Assembly: GCA_038526245.1 (NCBI GenBank)
Contig: JBCBGZ010000035.1
Span: 1 to 27,064, forward strand
DNA length: 27,064 bases
Origin: UBA5336 sp038526245
GTDB lineage: Bacteria; Pseudomonadota; Alphaproteobacteria; Caulobacterales; Hyphomonadaceae
Reading direction: 5' to 3'
Shown here: in pieces, positions 1 through 6,282 of the stretch
Layout of the letters: every line of letters begins with the position of its first letter
How positions within the stretch are numbered: position 1 is the stretch's first letter
Notes under the pieces: model-generated
What the model was told of the DNA's origin: nothing
The model's input: the letters and a program-made list of their open reading frames with translations, nothing else
The model's database searches: none
Translations under genes and position numbers: made by a program

Positions 1-414
1 CGCATCGAGATCAGTTGGTATGGCTGGATCCATGTCGAGGCGATTGACCTGTCCGACGCAGGCAAGGATTTCCGCCGCCACATGATAGGCGCGGCGCGCG
101 AGGAGGGGTGGAGTCTGCTTGCTGATACCGCAGAGCGGGTGGAGGCTTTGCTCGCCGTAGGGTGCATGGAGGGCGCAGCCCGATATGCACCATCTACCCC
201 CGCCGCGCATGCCGACGGTGCATATCGCTTCGCTCCATGCACCCTACGCCCCGAACGTAATCGATCGAATGTGAGCACCGGCCCGCCCCTTGGCCACGCC
301 CCTGTCTCGACCATCGAGGGAGGGGCGGCACCAACAAACTGCTCCGCCCAATCCCCGCCCCGCGCGGGCGCGTGTGCTGGCCGAAACGAAAGCGCAAAAC
401 GTTCGCGTCAATGA
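1..414 (+). CDS. 3' end of an unidentified gene, reading through a palindromic repeat
   Basis: The window opens inside an uninterrupted reading frame in frame 1, so the 5' end is missing. The first ~52 codons (starting RIEISWYGWIHVEAIDLSDAGK, ending near EALLA) show strong G/C preference at third positions and look like real protein. From about position 156 the frame enters a palindromic repeat and then intergenic-like sequence rich in Pro, Arg and Ala codons, reaching the first stop at 412-414. The last ~85 residues are therefore probably a read-through tail created by insertion of the repeat, not part of the ancestral protein. The frame overlaps the end of the convergent helicase gene by 7 bp. 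I do not recognise the family. Coding in the first ~155 bp is likely; the true C-terminus is uncertain. Confidence 0.55.
   Translation, partial: RIEISWYGWIHVEAIDLSDAGKDFRRHMIGAAREEGWSLLADTAERVEALLAVGCMEGAARYAPSTPAAHADGAYRFAPCTLRPERNRSNVSTGPPLGHAPVSTIEGGAAPTNCSAQSPPRAGACAGRNESAKRSRQ
156..248. repeat. Palindromic MITE/REP-like element
   Basis: A 93-bp near-perfect inverted repeat. The outer arm CGTAGGGTGCATGGAG (156-171) pairs exactly with 233-248. An inner arm CGATATGCACC (181-191) pairs exactly with 217-227. Between the arms are short asymmetric bulges (gggcgcagc on the left, cttcg on the right). The terminal loop is about 25 nt (192-216). The GTAGGGTGCAT...GCACCCTAC termini resemble, from memory, a widespread family of short non-autonomous palindromic repeats in many bacteria. 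There is no transposase in the window, so any mobiliser would act in trans. The structure is seen directly; the family assignment is inference. Confidence 0.8.
297..327. terminator. Hairpin in the convergent intergenic region
   Basis: CGCCCCT (297-303) pairs with AGGGGCG (321-327). After a 2-nt mismatch, CTCGA (306-310) pairs with TCGAG (314-318) around a 3-nt CCA loop. It lies between the convergent first gene and rhlE, where a bidirectional terminator would be expected, but no T-run follows on either strand. It may be a factor-assisted terminator or simply a stable GC hairpin. Confidence 0.35.
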
Positions 415-1802
415 CCCAGATTTCTGCCCGCAGACACGGCGGATTTCGGGCCGCGCCGACGTTTGTTGCGGCGGTTCCCGCCTTCGGCTTTCTGACCACC
501 ACCACCGCTTTCGGCGCGGGGTTTGCCGCCACCCTGGCCCTTGCGGTGGCCGCCGGGGCGTCCGCCCCCGCTCCCGCCACCACCGCGGCGACGGCCTCCG
601 CCTCCGCCACCTTGGCGACGCGCGGGGCGCTCACCATCGACCGGCGCTGTGTCGATCGGGGCCGGGGCCTCAAAGCCCTCGGGCAGTTCCATCACCGGAA
701 TCTGCATGCGGATCGTTTTTTCAATGTCGCGCAGATAAGCGCGCTCGTCTGGCGCGACGAAACCGATGGTCACGCCGCTGGCGCCGGCCCGGCCTGTGCG
801 CCCGATCCGGTGGACATATTGTTCGGGCACATTGGGCAGGTCGAAGTTCACGACATGGGTGAGCCCGTCAATATCGATGCCCCGTGCAGCGATGTCGGTG
901 GCGATCAGGACCCAGATCTTGCCGTTCTTGAAGGCATTGAGCGCCCGCGTGCGCTGGTTCTGGGACTTGTTTCCGTGGATGGCAGCGGCCTCGATATCAA
1001 CTTTGTCGAGGTGGCGCACCAGCCGGTCGGCGCCATGCTTCGTGCGGGTGAACACCAGGACGCGGCGCACATCATCTTGCTTCAGGATATGGGCGAGCAA
1101 GGCCGGCTTGCCCTTCTGGTGCATATGGATCACGGACTGGTCCACGCGCTCTGCCGTGGTGGAGACCGGCGTCACAGACACCCGGATGGGGTCGGTGAGG
1201 TACTGTTTGGAGAGGCCCGCAATCGCCTTGGGCATCGTGGCCGAGAAAAAGAGGGTCTGGCGCTCGTCTGGCACCAGTTCGCGAATTTTCTTCAGGGCGT
1301 GGATAAAGCCCAGGTCCAGCATCTGGTCGGCCTCATCCAGGATCAGGGTTTCGATCTGGCCGATATCAACGGCGCGTTGGTCCTGCAGGTCCAGCAAACG
1401 CCCTGGCGTGGCCACCAGAACATCGGTTCCGCGCGACAGGCTGCGGATCTGGCGGTTGATCTTCACGCCGCCGAACACGCAGTCGACCTTCACGCGCATA
1501 TGCTTGCCATAGGTCTCGAAGCTGTCGGCGATCTGGCGGGCCAGTTCCCGCGTTGGCGCGAGAACAAGGGCGCGTGGGCATTTGGGGCGCAGGGGCTGTG
1601 GATCTTTCGCGATGCGGTGCAGGGTCGGCGCGGCGAAGGCCAGGGTTTTGCCCGTGCCGGTTTGCGCTATGCCCAGAACGTCTCGCCCATCCATGACGGG
1701 GCTGATGGCCTGGCTCTGGATCGGAGTTGGGGTGGTGTATCCGGCTTCCGTCAGGGCGCGCTGGATGGGGTCGGCGAGGCCGAAATCGGTGAACTGTGTC
1801 AT
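408..1802 (-). CDS. rhlE: DEAD-box ATP-dependent RNA helicase, RhlE-like
   Basis: 464 aa. It unwinds structured RNA with ATP in the cytoplasm; RhlE-type enzymes act in ribosome assembly, RNA decay and cold adaptation. Motifs are in canonical order: Q motif (TTPTPIQSQ, ~23-31), Walker A AQTGTGKT (46-53), PTRELARQI (83-91), TPGRLLDL (132-139), DEAD (156-159), SAT (187-189), then the second RecA domain with VFTRTKHGADRL (~250-261), ATDIAARGIDI (301-311) and HRIGRTGRAG (331-340). A disordered basic tail from ~392, rich in Gly and Arg with RGGG-type repeats and ending in a KRRRGPK cluster, is typical of RhlE and probably binds RNA. The gene stands alone, convergent with the gene to its left. The start ATG at 1802 lacks a strong ribosome site. 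Family assignment is firm; choosing rhlE over other paralogues is by similarity only. Confidence 0.93.
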   Translation of the reverse strand: MTQFTDFGLADPIQRALTEAGYTTPTPIQSQAISPVMDGRDVLGIAQTGTGKTLAFAAPTLHRIAKDPQPLRPKCPRALVLAPTRELARQIADSFETYGKHMRVKVDCVFGGVKINRQIRSLSRGTDVLVATPGRLLDLQDQRAVDIGQIETLILDEADQMLDLGFIHALKKIRELVPDERQTLFFSATMPKAIAGLSKQYLTDPIRVSVTPVSTTAERVDQSVIHMHQKGKPALLAHILKQDDVRRVLVFTRTKHGADRLVRHLDKVDIEAAAIHGNKSQNQRTRALNAFKNGKIWVLIATDIAARGIDIDGLTHVVNFDLPNVPEQYVHRIGRTGRAGASGVTIGFVAPDERAYLRDIEKTIRMQIPVMELPEGFEAPAPIDTAPVDGERPARRQGGGGGGRRRGGGGSGGGRPGGHRKGQGGGKPRAESGGGGQKAEGGNRRNKRRRGPKSAVSAGRNLGH

Positions 1803-2119
1803 CTTTTGTCTTTCACAAAGTCGCGCGCACGTCAGGCCAAGGCGGCCGGGCGCGCGGTTCAGGGGCGGGGCAGCCCCGCGTGAAACAGGGTGCGGTGTCT
1901 CAAGGGATCTGTCTCAAGGGTCCTGGCGCAGTCATGGGGCCGTTGCCCCGCGCGTGCTTCACGCCGCCAGCCCATGTGCGCGCTTCTAAATGAAAAAGGG
2001 CGCATCGACTGATCGCCTGATGCGCCCTGGAGCGTTGAAAGTCAATGAAGTTTGTGCGGTGCAAAAAGCCTGGGGCGTTGTTGGGTTTTACGCACCGAGA
2101 AATTTTCGAGCCGAGGAAT
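1803..2119. other. Intergenic stretch upstream of rhlE
   Basis: About 317 bp without a convincing gene. It contains a tandem duplication of a 14-bp unit (TGTCTCAAGGG at 1896-1906 and 1910-1920), small GC hairpins such as GCGGGG-CAG-CCCCGC near 1865-1880, and a terminator for the neighbouring minus-strand membrane-protein gene. The part next to 1802 must hold the rhlE promoter and leader. I see no clear -35/-10 pair. Confidence 0.5.
1991..2028 (-). terminator. Rho-independent terminator of the small membrane-protein gene
   Basis: A 10-bp perfect stem, AGGGCGCATC (1997-2006) with GATGCGCCCT (2019-2028), and a 12-nt loop. Read on the minus strand the stem is followed by TTTTT. It lies about 90 nt beyond the stop of the gene at 2120-2557 and is in the right orientation for it. 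Confidence 0.8.
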
Positions 2120-2557
2120 TTATACCGCCTTGTGGAGTGCGCGCCACGCCCAGAAGCTCAATGCGACAGCTAATCCAGACACAATGGTCATCAGCGTTCC
2201 GGGAATGAAGTGCACGAAACCTGGAATGTCGACGAACAGGAGATAACCAATATCCAGAAGACCACCCACCATTGCCGTTACCCAGACCGAGGTGGTGTTT
2301 TCGCGCCAGATGAAACCCGCACCGATGATTGTCGCTGCGCCACCCCAGGCAAGGTTCCAACCATGCTGGTTCAATACGCCCGCGACAGCTGCATGGTAGT
2401 CGGCTTCGAGTAGATCTGGATCTACGGCATCGGCGATGGCCTGGAACCCACCCGATGCGTCCGACGATATGACGATGAATCCGGCAAGGACGTGCACCAG
2501 CCCCCAGATCACCCACAGGATTGCAGAAACCTTTAGCGCAATGCGATGATAGCCCAC
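2120..2557 (-). CDS. Small four-helix integral membrane protein, unknown function
   Basis: 145 aa with a GTG start (MGYHRIALKVSAI). The start is chosen because GGAGGAG lies 7 nt upstream on the coding strand. Four hydrophobic segments are visible at about residues 7-29, 66-85, 89-108 and 115-140. A short polar loop (~33-60, ASGGFQAIADAVDPDLLEADYH) separates helices 1 and 2. A HGWNLAWGG motif precedes helix 2. It is divergently transcribed from a MarR-type regulator with a shared 89-bp promoter region and has its own terminator, suggesting MarR-controlled monocistronic expression. I do not recognise a named family. Such membrane proteins beside MarR genes are often stress-induced, but that is inference. 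Confidence 0.82.
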   Translation of the reverse strand: MGYHRIALKVSAILWVIWGLVHVLAGFIVISSDASGGFQAIADAVDPDLLEADYHAAVAGVLNQHGWNLAWGGAATIIGAGFIWRENTTSVWVTAMVGGLLDIGYLLFVDIPGFVHFIPGTLMTIVSGLAVALSFWAWRALHKAV

Positions 2558-2607
2558 TTGCGATCTCCTCCGGACAGAGCGGGCCGCGCCATTGCAGTCC
2601 CGAACCG

Positions 2608-2642
2608 TTAATCCCGGTAGTAAATTTAATTGATAATGTCAA
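2608..2642. promoter_or_regulatory. Divergent promoters with candidate MarR operator
   Basis: AT-rich core of the shared intergenic region. TTGA (2630-2633) and TCAA (2639-2642) form an inverted repeat TTGATAATGTCAA, next to the palindrome TAAATTTA (2621-2628). On the plus strand GATAAT (2632-2637) matches a -10 box closely and lies only ~10 nt before the marR start codon. On the minus strand TTGACA (2642-2637) is a perfect -35 match for the membrane-protein gene, although its -10 is poor. A repressor bound to the inverted repeat would cover both promoters. The sites are visible; function is inferred. Confidence 0.45.
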
Positions 2643-2646
2643 CGAA

Positions 2647-3090
2647 ATGACGCGCCCCATCAACGAAACACTTTCTCTGGCGATCCATATCGACCGGCTC
2701 ATGCGGCTCATTCATGCCGAGCTCGAGCCAAGAGCGCGGAGAGTCGATGAAGAGAAAGTCGGTCCGTTGGGCGGCATGGTTTTGATGACGATTGAGGACC
2801 ATGCCCCGGTGCCGCTGAATACGCTGGCGGCGCTGCTGGCCCGCGACAAGGGCCAGATGACCCGGCATGTTCAGATGCTGGAGCGAAAGGGCTTGCTAAC
2901 GCGCGAACCGAGCGCGCAGGATGGGCGCGTTGTTCTGGTTCGTCTCACGCCAAAGGGGAGCGCCCGTGTGGACGCTTTTCGCGGCGCCTTGGCGAGCGTC
3001 GTTGGCGATATCCTGGACGGTCTTCAAGCAGAAGAGCGCGGCCAGTTTCTGGCCACGCTCATGAAGATCACTGGGACGCTTCACGACTAA
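2647..3090 (+). CDS. MarR family transcriptional regulator
   Basis: 147 aa, cytoplasmic dimeric winged-helix DNA-binding protein. N-terminal dimerisation helix ~7-30. Winged helix-turn-helix ~42-105 with recognition helix around KGQMTRHVQMLERKG (68-82) and wing REPSAQDGRVVLVRLT (87-101), the characteristic MarR D-x-R region. C-terminal dimerisation helices 105-147. The ATG at 2647 is preferred because the MarR fold starts just after it; the frame stays open upstream to 2521 but overlaps the divergent gene. No Shine-Dalgarno is visible, and a -10-like GATAAT sits ~10 nt upstream, so the mRNA may be leaderless. It probably represses itself and the divergent membrane-protein gene. The ligand is unknown. 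Confidence 0.9.
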   Translation: MTRPINETLSLAIHIDRLMRLIHAELEPRARRVDEEKVGPLGGMVLMTIEDHAPVPLNTLAALLARDKGQMTRHVQMLERKGLLTREPSAQDGRVVLVRLTPKGSARVDAFRGALASVVGDILDGLQAEERGQFLATLMKITGTLHD

Positions 3091-3126
3091 GCCGATTGCG
3101 CCCGTTCTGGCCTGTTTTGAACCGGT

Positions 3127-3852
3127 TTAGCCCGCGATGTACTGCGCGCCATTCACCGTCATGGTCGCCCCATTGATGAAGGCGGCCTCGTCGCTGGCGA
3201 GATATGAGACCATGGACGCGATCTCTTCGGCCTTGCCGAGACGGCCTACGGGAATGGTCGCGATGATGCCTTCGAGCACTTCCGGCTTCACCGCCTGCAG
3301 CATTTCAGTGTCGATATAGCCAGGTGCCACGACGTTGGACGTGATCCCCTTCTTTGCGCCTTCATAAGCAAGCGCCTTGGTGAAGCCGATGAGGCCCGCC
3401 TTTGCGGCGGAATAGTTCGCCTGGGTGAACTGGCCCTTCTGTCCGTTGATCGATGAGATGTTGATCACACGGCCAAAGCCGCGCTCCCGCATGCCGCCCC
3501 AGACCTGGTGGGTCACGTTAAAGGCGCTGTCGAGGTCGACATTGATCACCTCATTCCACTGCTGCTTGCTCATCTTGTGGAACGGCGCATCGCGCGTAAT
3601 GCCAGCATTGTTGACGACCACATCAATCGCGCCGATCTCTTCCTCGATCTTCGCGATGCCCGCGCCGACTTCTTCATAGTCGCCGACATTGAACTTGAAG
3701 CAGCGCACTCCGGTCGCTTCCTCGCACAGACGGGCAGCTTCATCATTGCCGCCAAAATTGGCGACGACGGTCATTCCATCGGCCTTGAGGCGCTCTGATA
3801 TGGCGCGGCCGATGCCGCGGGTTCCGCCTGTTACAAGGGCAATGCGTGTCAT
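3127..3852 (-). CDS. phaB: Acetoacetyl-CoA reductase (NADPH), PHB synthesis
   Basis: 241 aa short-chain dehydrogenase/reductase. It reduces acetoacetyl-CoA to (R)-3-hydroxybutyryl-CoA, the monomer for polyhydroxybutyrate. Visible features: cofactor loop TGGTRGIG (8-15), NNAG (81-84), and catalytic Ser134, Tyr147 and Lys151 (YSAAK). PhaB-type signatures are ITRDAPFHKMSKQQWNEVI (85-103), SSINGQKGQFTQANY (133-147) and the C-terminal GATMTVNGAQYIAG. The start codon at 3852 follows GGAGGAG at good spacing. The gene is divergent from phaR, which fits PHA-regulon control. No thiolase (phaA) or synthase (phaC) lies in the window. FabG-like reductases are the main alternative but the PhaB signatures are strong. 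Confidence 0.93.
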   Translation of the reverse strand: MTRIALVTGGTRGIGRAISERLKADGMTVVANFGGNDEAARLCEEATGVRCFKFNVGDYEEVGAGIAKIEEEIGAIDVVVNNAGITRDAPFHKMSKQQWNEVINVDLDSAFNVTHQVWGGMRERGFGRVINISSINGQKGQFTQANYSAAKAGLIGFTKALAYEGAKKGITSNVVAPGYIDTEMLQAVKPEVLEGIIATIPVGRLGKAEEIASMVSYLASDEAAFINGATMTVNGAQYIAG

Positions 3853-3874
3853 GGATGTCTCCTCCCGAGAGTCA

Positions 3875-3971
3875 ATTTTGTGCGCCTGCGAAAGCCAAGG
3901 TTAATCGTGGTGTGGTAAAGCCTTCATCAAGACGTTGGTCGAACGGCGTATTTTGTGCAAGACTTGTGCAA
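3875..3971. promoter_or_regulatory. Candidate PhaR operator between phaB and phaR
   Basis: The 180-bp divergent intergenic region contains two exact TTGTGCAA boxes (3953-3960 and 3964-3971), 11 bp apart start to start, i.e. one helical turn. A further shared ATTTTGTGC occurs at 3875-3883 and again at 3950-3958. PhaR is known to bind TGC/GCA-containing repeats near pha genes and its own promoter, so these are natural binding sites. The repeats are seen directly; binding is inferred. Confidence 0.6.
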
Positions 3972-4032
3972 CCCCAATGCGCTGATACGGCCAATAAACA
4001 TTGCCGCGCGCAGACCAGACAAAGAGGCTTCC

Positions 4033-4623
4033 ATGGCACGCCACAAGGGCGATGGTCCGATCATCATCAAGAAATATGCGAACCGGCGTCTCTACGACAC
4101 CTCCACATCGTCCTATGTGACGCTCGACCATTTGTCGGAGCTCGTGCGGTCCGGCGCCGACTTCGAAGTGCGCGACGCCAAAACGGGCGAAGACCTGACG
4201 CGCTCCGTTCTCACCCAGATCATCTATGAGAACGAGACAAAGGGCGAAGGCGCGCTGCCGCTGAACTTCCTGCGTCAGCTCATCGGCTTTTATGGCGGCG
4301 GAGCCCAATCTATGCTGCCCGCTTGGCTTGATATGTCCATGAATCAGTTTGCCGAAGCCCAGGAACGCTGGCGCACGGCGATGGGCGGGGCAACGCCCAT
4401 GGCGATGTTCGAGAAACAGGCCAAGCGCAATATGGGCATGTTTGAAAATGCCATGAAGATGTTCAATCCGGCGATGGCCGCAACGGACACAATGCTGGAC
4501 GATGGCGACGCTGGCTCAGACGCGGCGGAAGAAGAAACCCCCTCAGACCGCGCCCTGAAGCTGATGCAGGCCCAAATGGCCGAAATGCAAAAACAGCTCG
4601 AGATGCTGTCGGGCAAGAAGTAG
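4033..4623 (+). CDS. phaR: Polyhydroxyalkanoate synthesis regulator PhaR
   Basis: 196 aa. A DNA-binding repressor that senses PHB granules: it releases DNA when bound to polymer and so couples granule formation to phasin and pha gene expression. The N-terminal domain (about 10-70) carries the highly conserved IIIKKYANRRLYDTSTSSYVT opening and a DL-TRSVLTQII segment, followed by a second PHB-accumulation domain (~75-115, LPLNFLRQLIGFYGGGAQSMLPAWLDMSM). The C-terminal part is Met/Gln/Glu-rich with an acidic linker (DDGDAGSDAAEEE) and a terminal amphipathic helix MQAQMAEMQKQLEML. The ATG at 4033 is chosen because AAAGAGG lies just upstream and the conserved domain starts immediately; the frame extends further upstream without support. 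It is divergent from phaB. Confidence 0.95.
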   Translation: MARHKGDGPIIIKKYANRRLYDTSTSSYVTLDHLSELVRSGADFEVRDAKTGEDLTRSVLTQIIYENETKGEGALPLNFLRQLIGFYGGGAQSMLPAWLDMSMNQFAEAQERWRTAMGGATPMAMFEKQAKRNMGMFENAMKMFNPAMAATDTMLDDGDAGSDAAEEETPSDRALKLMQAQMAEMQKQLEMLSGKK

Positions 4624-4648
4624 CCGCGCCCGAAAGCTGCGAAAATAA

Positions 4649-4677
4649 AAAGCCCGGCGATCCACTCGCCGGGCTTT
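4649..4677. terminator. Bidirectional rho-independent terminator
   Basis: A perfect 12-bp stem AAAGCCCGGCGA (4649-4660) / TCGCCGGGCTTT (4666-4677) with a 5-nt TCCAC loop. An A-run precedes it and T-rich sequence follows, so it can stop both phaR (+) and the convergent membrane-protein gene (-). Confidence 0.88.
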
Positions 4678-4700
4678 CTGTTTCAGGGGGGTGCGCTTGC

Positions 4701-5276
4701 CTAGCCCGAGAAGCCCTCGCCGACAGCGAAGTCGCGGCGGGCCGAAACGATCGTGACGACGACGCCCGCCAGCACATCCAACAACGTCATCACAGTGAGG
4801 ATGAAAAACGTCGACGTAGCGAAGTTCTGGCTCAGCAGGAAAAGGATCAGGCACGCGATGAACAGGATCATCGAGATCGCGTGGTTCATGATGGTCGCCG
4901 TGCCAGTCGACGTCGACTTCAGGATCTCCAGAAAGAGCAGCGCCAGGGCGAACAGGATCAGCAGGTCACCATTGGTGAGCTTCCATTCCACGCCTGAAAT
5001 CATGTTCAGCGTGAGAGCACCGCTGTTCAAGCGATCGGCGAGCGGCGCCACGGCCGTTTCGCCGACAGCCAGGGTGTCGGCATCGATCCCGCCTGTGGTG
5101 AATGCCATGATGGCATAGATGGCTACCGGAATGACCAGTAGCGGAAATACTGAAAACAGAGCGCGCATGCCACTCCCTCCATTGTTACCAGACCCGCCGC
5201 CCGTGCCTTGGTTCCGGCGGCGCTTTTCTTCCAATTGGGCTGCCCCAATGGCTGACATGATTTCATTGCGAGCCAC
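4701..5276 (-). CDS. Conserved-looking membrane protein with four predicted helices
   Basis: 191 aa. A short cytoplasmic-looking N-terminus (MARNEIMSAIGAAQLEEKRRRNQ) is followed by a Gly/Asn/Ser-rich linker (24-36) and hydrophobic segments at about 39-60, 103-120, 129-149 and 153-178. A 40-residue loop lies between helices 1 and 2. It has no enzymatic motif I recognise. The start is the GTG at 5276 with GAGGGG about 11 nt upstream; an ATG seven codons in (MSAIGAA, 5258) is possible but has no ribosome site. The gene ends into the terminator shared with phaR. Function unknown. Confidence 0.78.
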   Translation of the reverse strand: MARNEIMSAIGAAQLEEKRRRNQGTGGGSGNNGGSGMRALFSVFPLLVIPVAIYAIMAFTTGGIDADTLAVGETAVAPLADRLNSGALTLNMISGVEWKLTNGDLLILFALALLFLEILKSTSTGTATIMNHAISMILFIACLILFLLSQNFATSTFFILTVMTLLDVLAGVVVTIVSARRDFAVGEGFSG

Positions 5277-5394
5277 GAGCTTGGAGTCCCCTCAAAGCGG
5301 TTAACAGCCCGTGAATTAACGCAATTGTGCCTGCTGCGCGAGGGGAAAGGTCAGGATTGCTGGGGGTTTTCGGCCCCGTGGCGACGCAGCGCCC

Positions 5395-6126
5395 TTAAAA
5401 CTCGTCTACGCCGGCCGGATTGCGGCGACGGCGGATGAGCCATGTGACCCCGCGTAAGTCTGCCAGGGCCGCCCAGAGCCGCCCGAAATTGGTGTATTTG
5501 GACTGGCCCGCCCCGCGTTCGCGATGGTTCACATCCAGAAACTCCACGCCATAGCCCTCGGCATTCATGATCGCCGGCATGTAGCGATGGATGTGGTCAA
5601 AGTAGGGGAGCGACAGGAACGCGTCCCGGTGCATCACTTTGATGCCGCAGCCACTATCGTCGCAATCATCCTTCAGCAGCCGTTTGCGAATGGAGTTGGC
5701 GAAGCGAGACCCAAAACGCTTCCAGGCCGTGTCCTTTCGGCTGGCGCGGCGTCCCATCACCATTTTCAGATCCGTCGGGGCGTCGGCGCGGGTCAATTGA
5801 CGGTACAGGTTTGGGAGGTCTGCCGGATCGTTTTGGCCATCCCCGTCGAGCGTTCCCACCACGCGCCCGCGCGCGCCGCGAACGCCGGTCCGGATCGCGC
5901 GCGACTGGCCCGAATTCTTGCGGTGACCGAGCACCCGCAGGGCCGGGAATTGCTCTTTCAAGCCCACAAGAACAGCCCGCGTATCGTCTGTGCTGGCATC
6001 ATCCACGAACACCATCTCATAGGCGCGCCCCTCGAGGGCGGCGGCGATCTCGCTCACCAATTGCTGCACGTTTCCGGCTTCATTGTGCACGGGGACCACG
6101 ATGGAGAGTTCCAGGGCATCGGACAT
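5395..6126 (-). CDS. Family 2 glycosyltransferase, dolichol-phosphate-mannose-synthase-like
   Basis: 243 aa, GT-A fold. Probably transfers a sugar from a nucleotide donor to a polyprenyl phosphate or other lipid acceptor at the inner membrane. Visible features: SIVVPVHNEAGNVQQLV (8-24), FVDDASTDDT (40-49), HRKNSGQSRAIRTGV (68-82) and the metal-binding-like DGDGQNDP (94-101). A CDDSGCGIKVMHRDAFLSLPYFDHIHRYMP region follows, then a basic C-terminus (WLIRRRRNP). There is no transmembrane C-terminal domain, so it is a soluble or peripheral form of the family. The ATG at 6126 is chosen because the glycosyltransferase fold begins there; the open frame continues far upstream only as antisense to the oxidoreductase gene. 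The acceptor cannot be told from sequence. Confidence 0.9.
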   Translation of the reverse strand: MSDALELSIVVPVHNEAGNVQQLVSEIAAALEGRAYEMVFVDDASTDDTRAVLVGLKEQFPALRVLGHRKNSGQSRAIRTGVRGARGRVVGTLDGDGQNDPADLPNLYRQLTRADAPTDLKMVMGRRASRKDTAWKRFGSRFANSIRKRLLKDDCDDSGCGIKVMHRDAFLSLPYFDHIHRYMPAIMNAEGYGVEFLDVNHRERGAGQSKYTNFGRLWAALADLRGVTWLIRRRRNPAGVDEF

Positions 6127-6282
6127 GGGTATTCGGCTTTCGGGGTATTCGCTCGTCTCAAGGCGCGGCTCTAGCCCAGCCCGGCGCGCTTGGCGAGGGG
6201 GCGGTGCATCAACCCTGCAAGAGCCTTGACTTCCCGTGGGGCCCGTCGCCGCAATGGTGCAAACAGAACAAGGAGGATCCCC

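Noticed and set aside
372..1883. A 503-codon plus-strand open frame opposite rhlE
   Set aside because: Antisense shadow of the helicase, which has all DEAD-box motifs in order.
1990..2208. A 72-codon plus-strand frame in the rhlE upstream region
   Set aside because: It runs through a clear minus-strand terminator and into the antisense of the membrane-protein gene, with no ribosome site or recognisable protein.
5301..5320. Two TTAAC motifs upstream of the membrane-protein gene as a CtrA box
   Set aside because: The half-sites are separated by 10 nt (TTAAC to TTAAC), not the spacing of the CtrA motif (TTAA-N7-TTAA).
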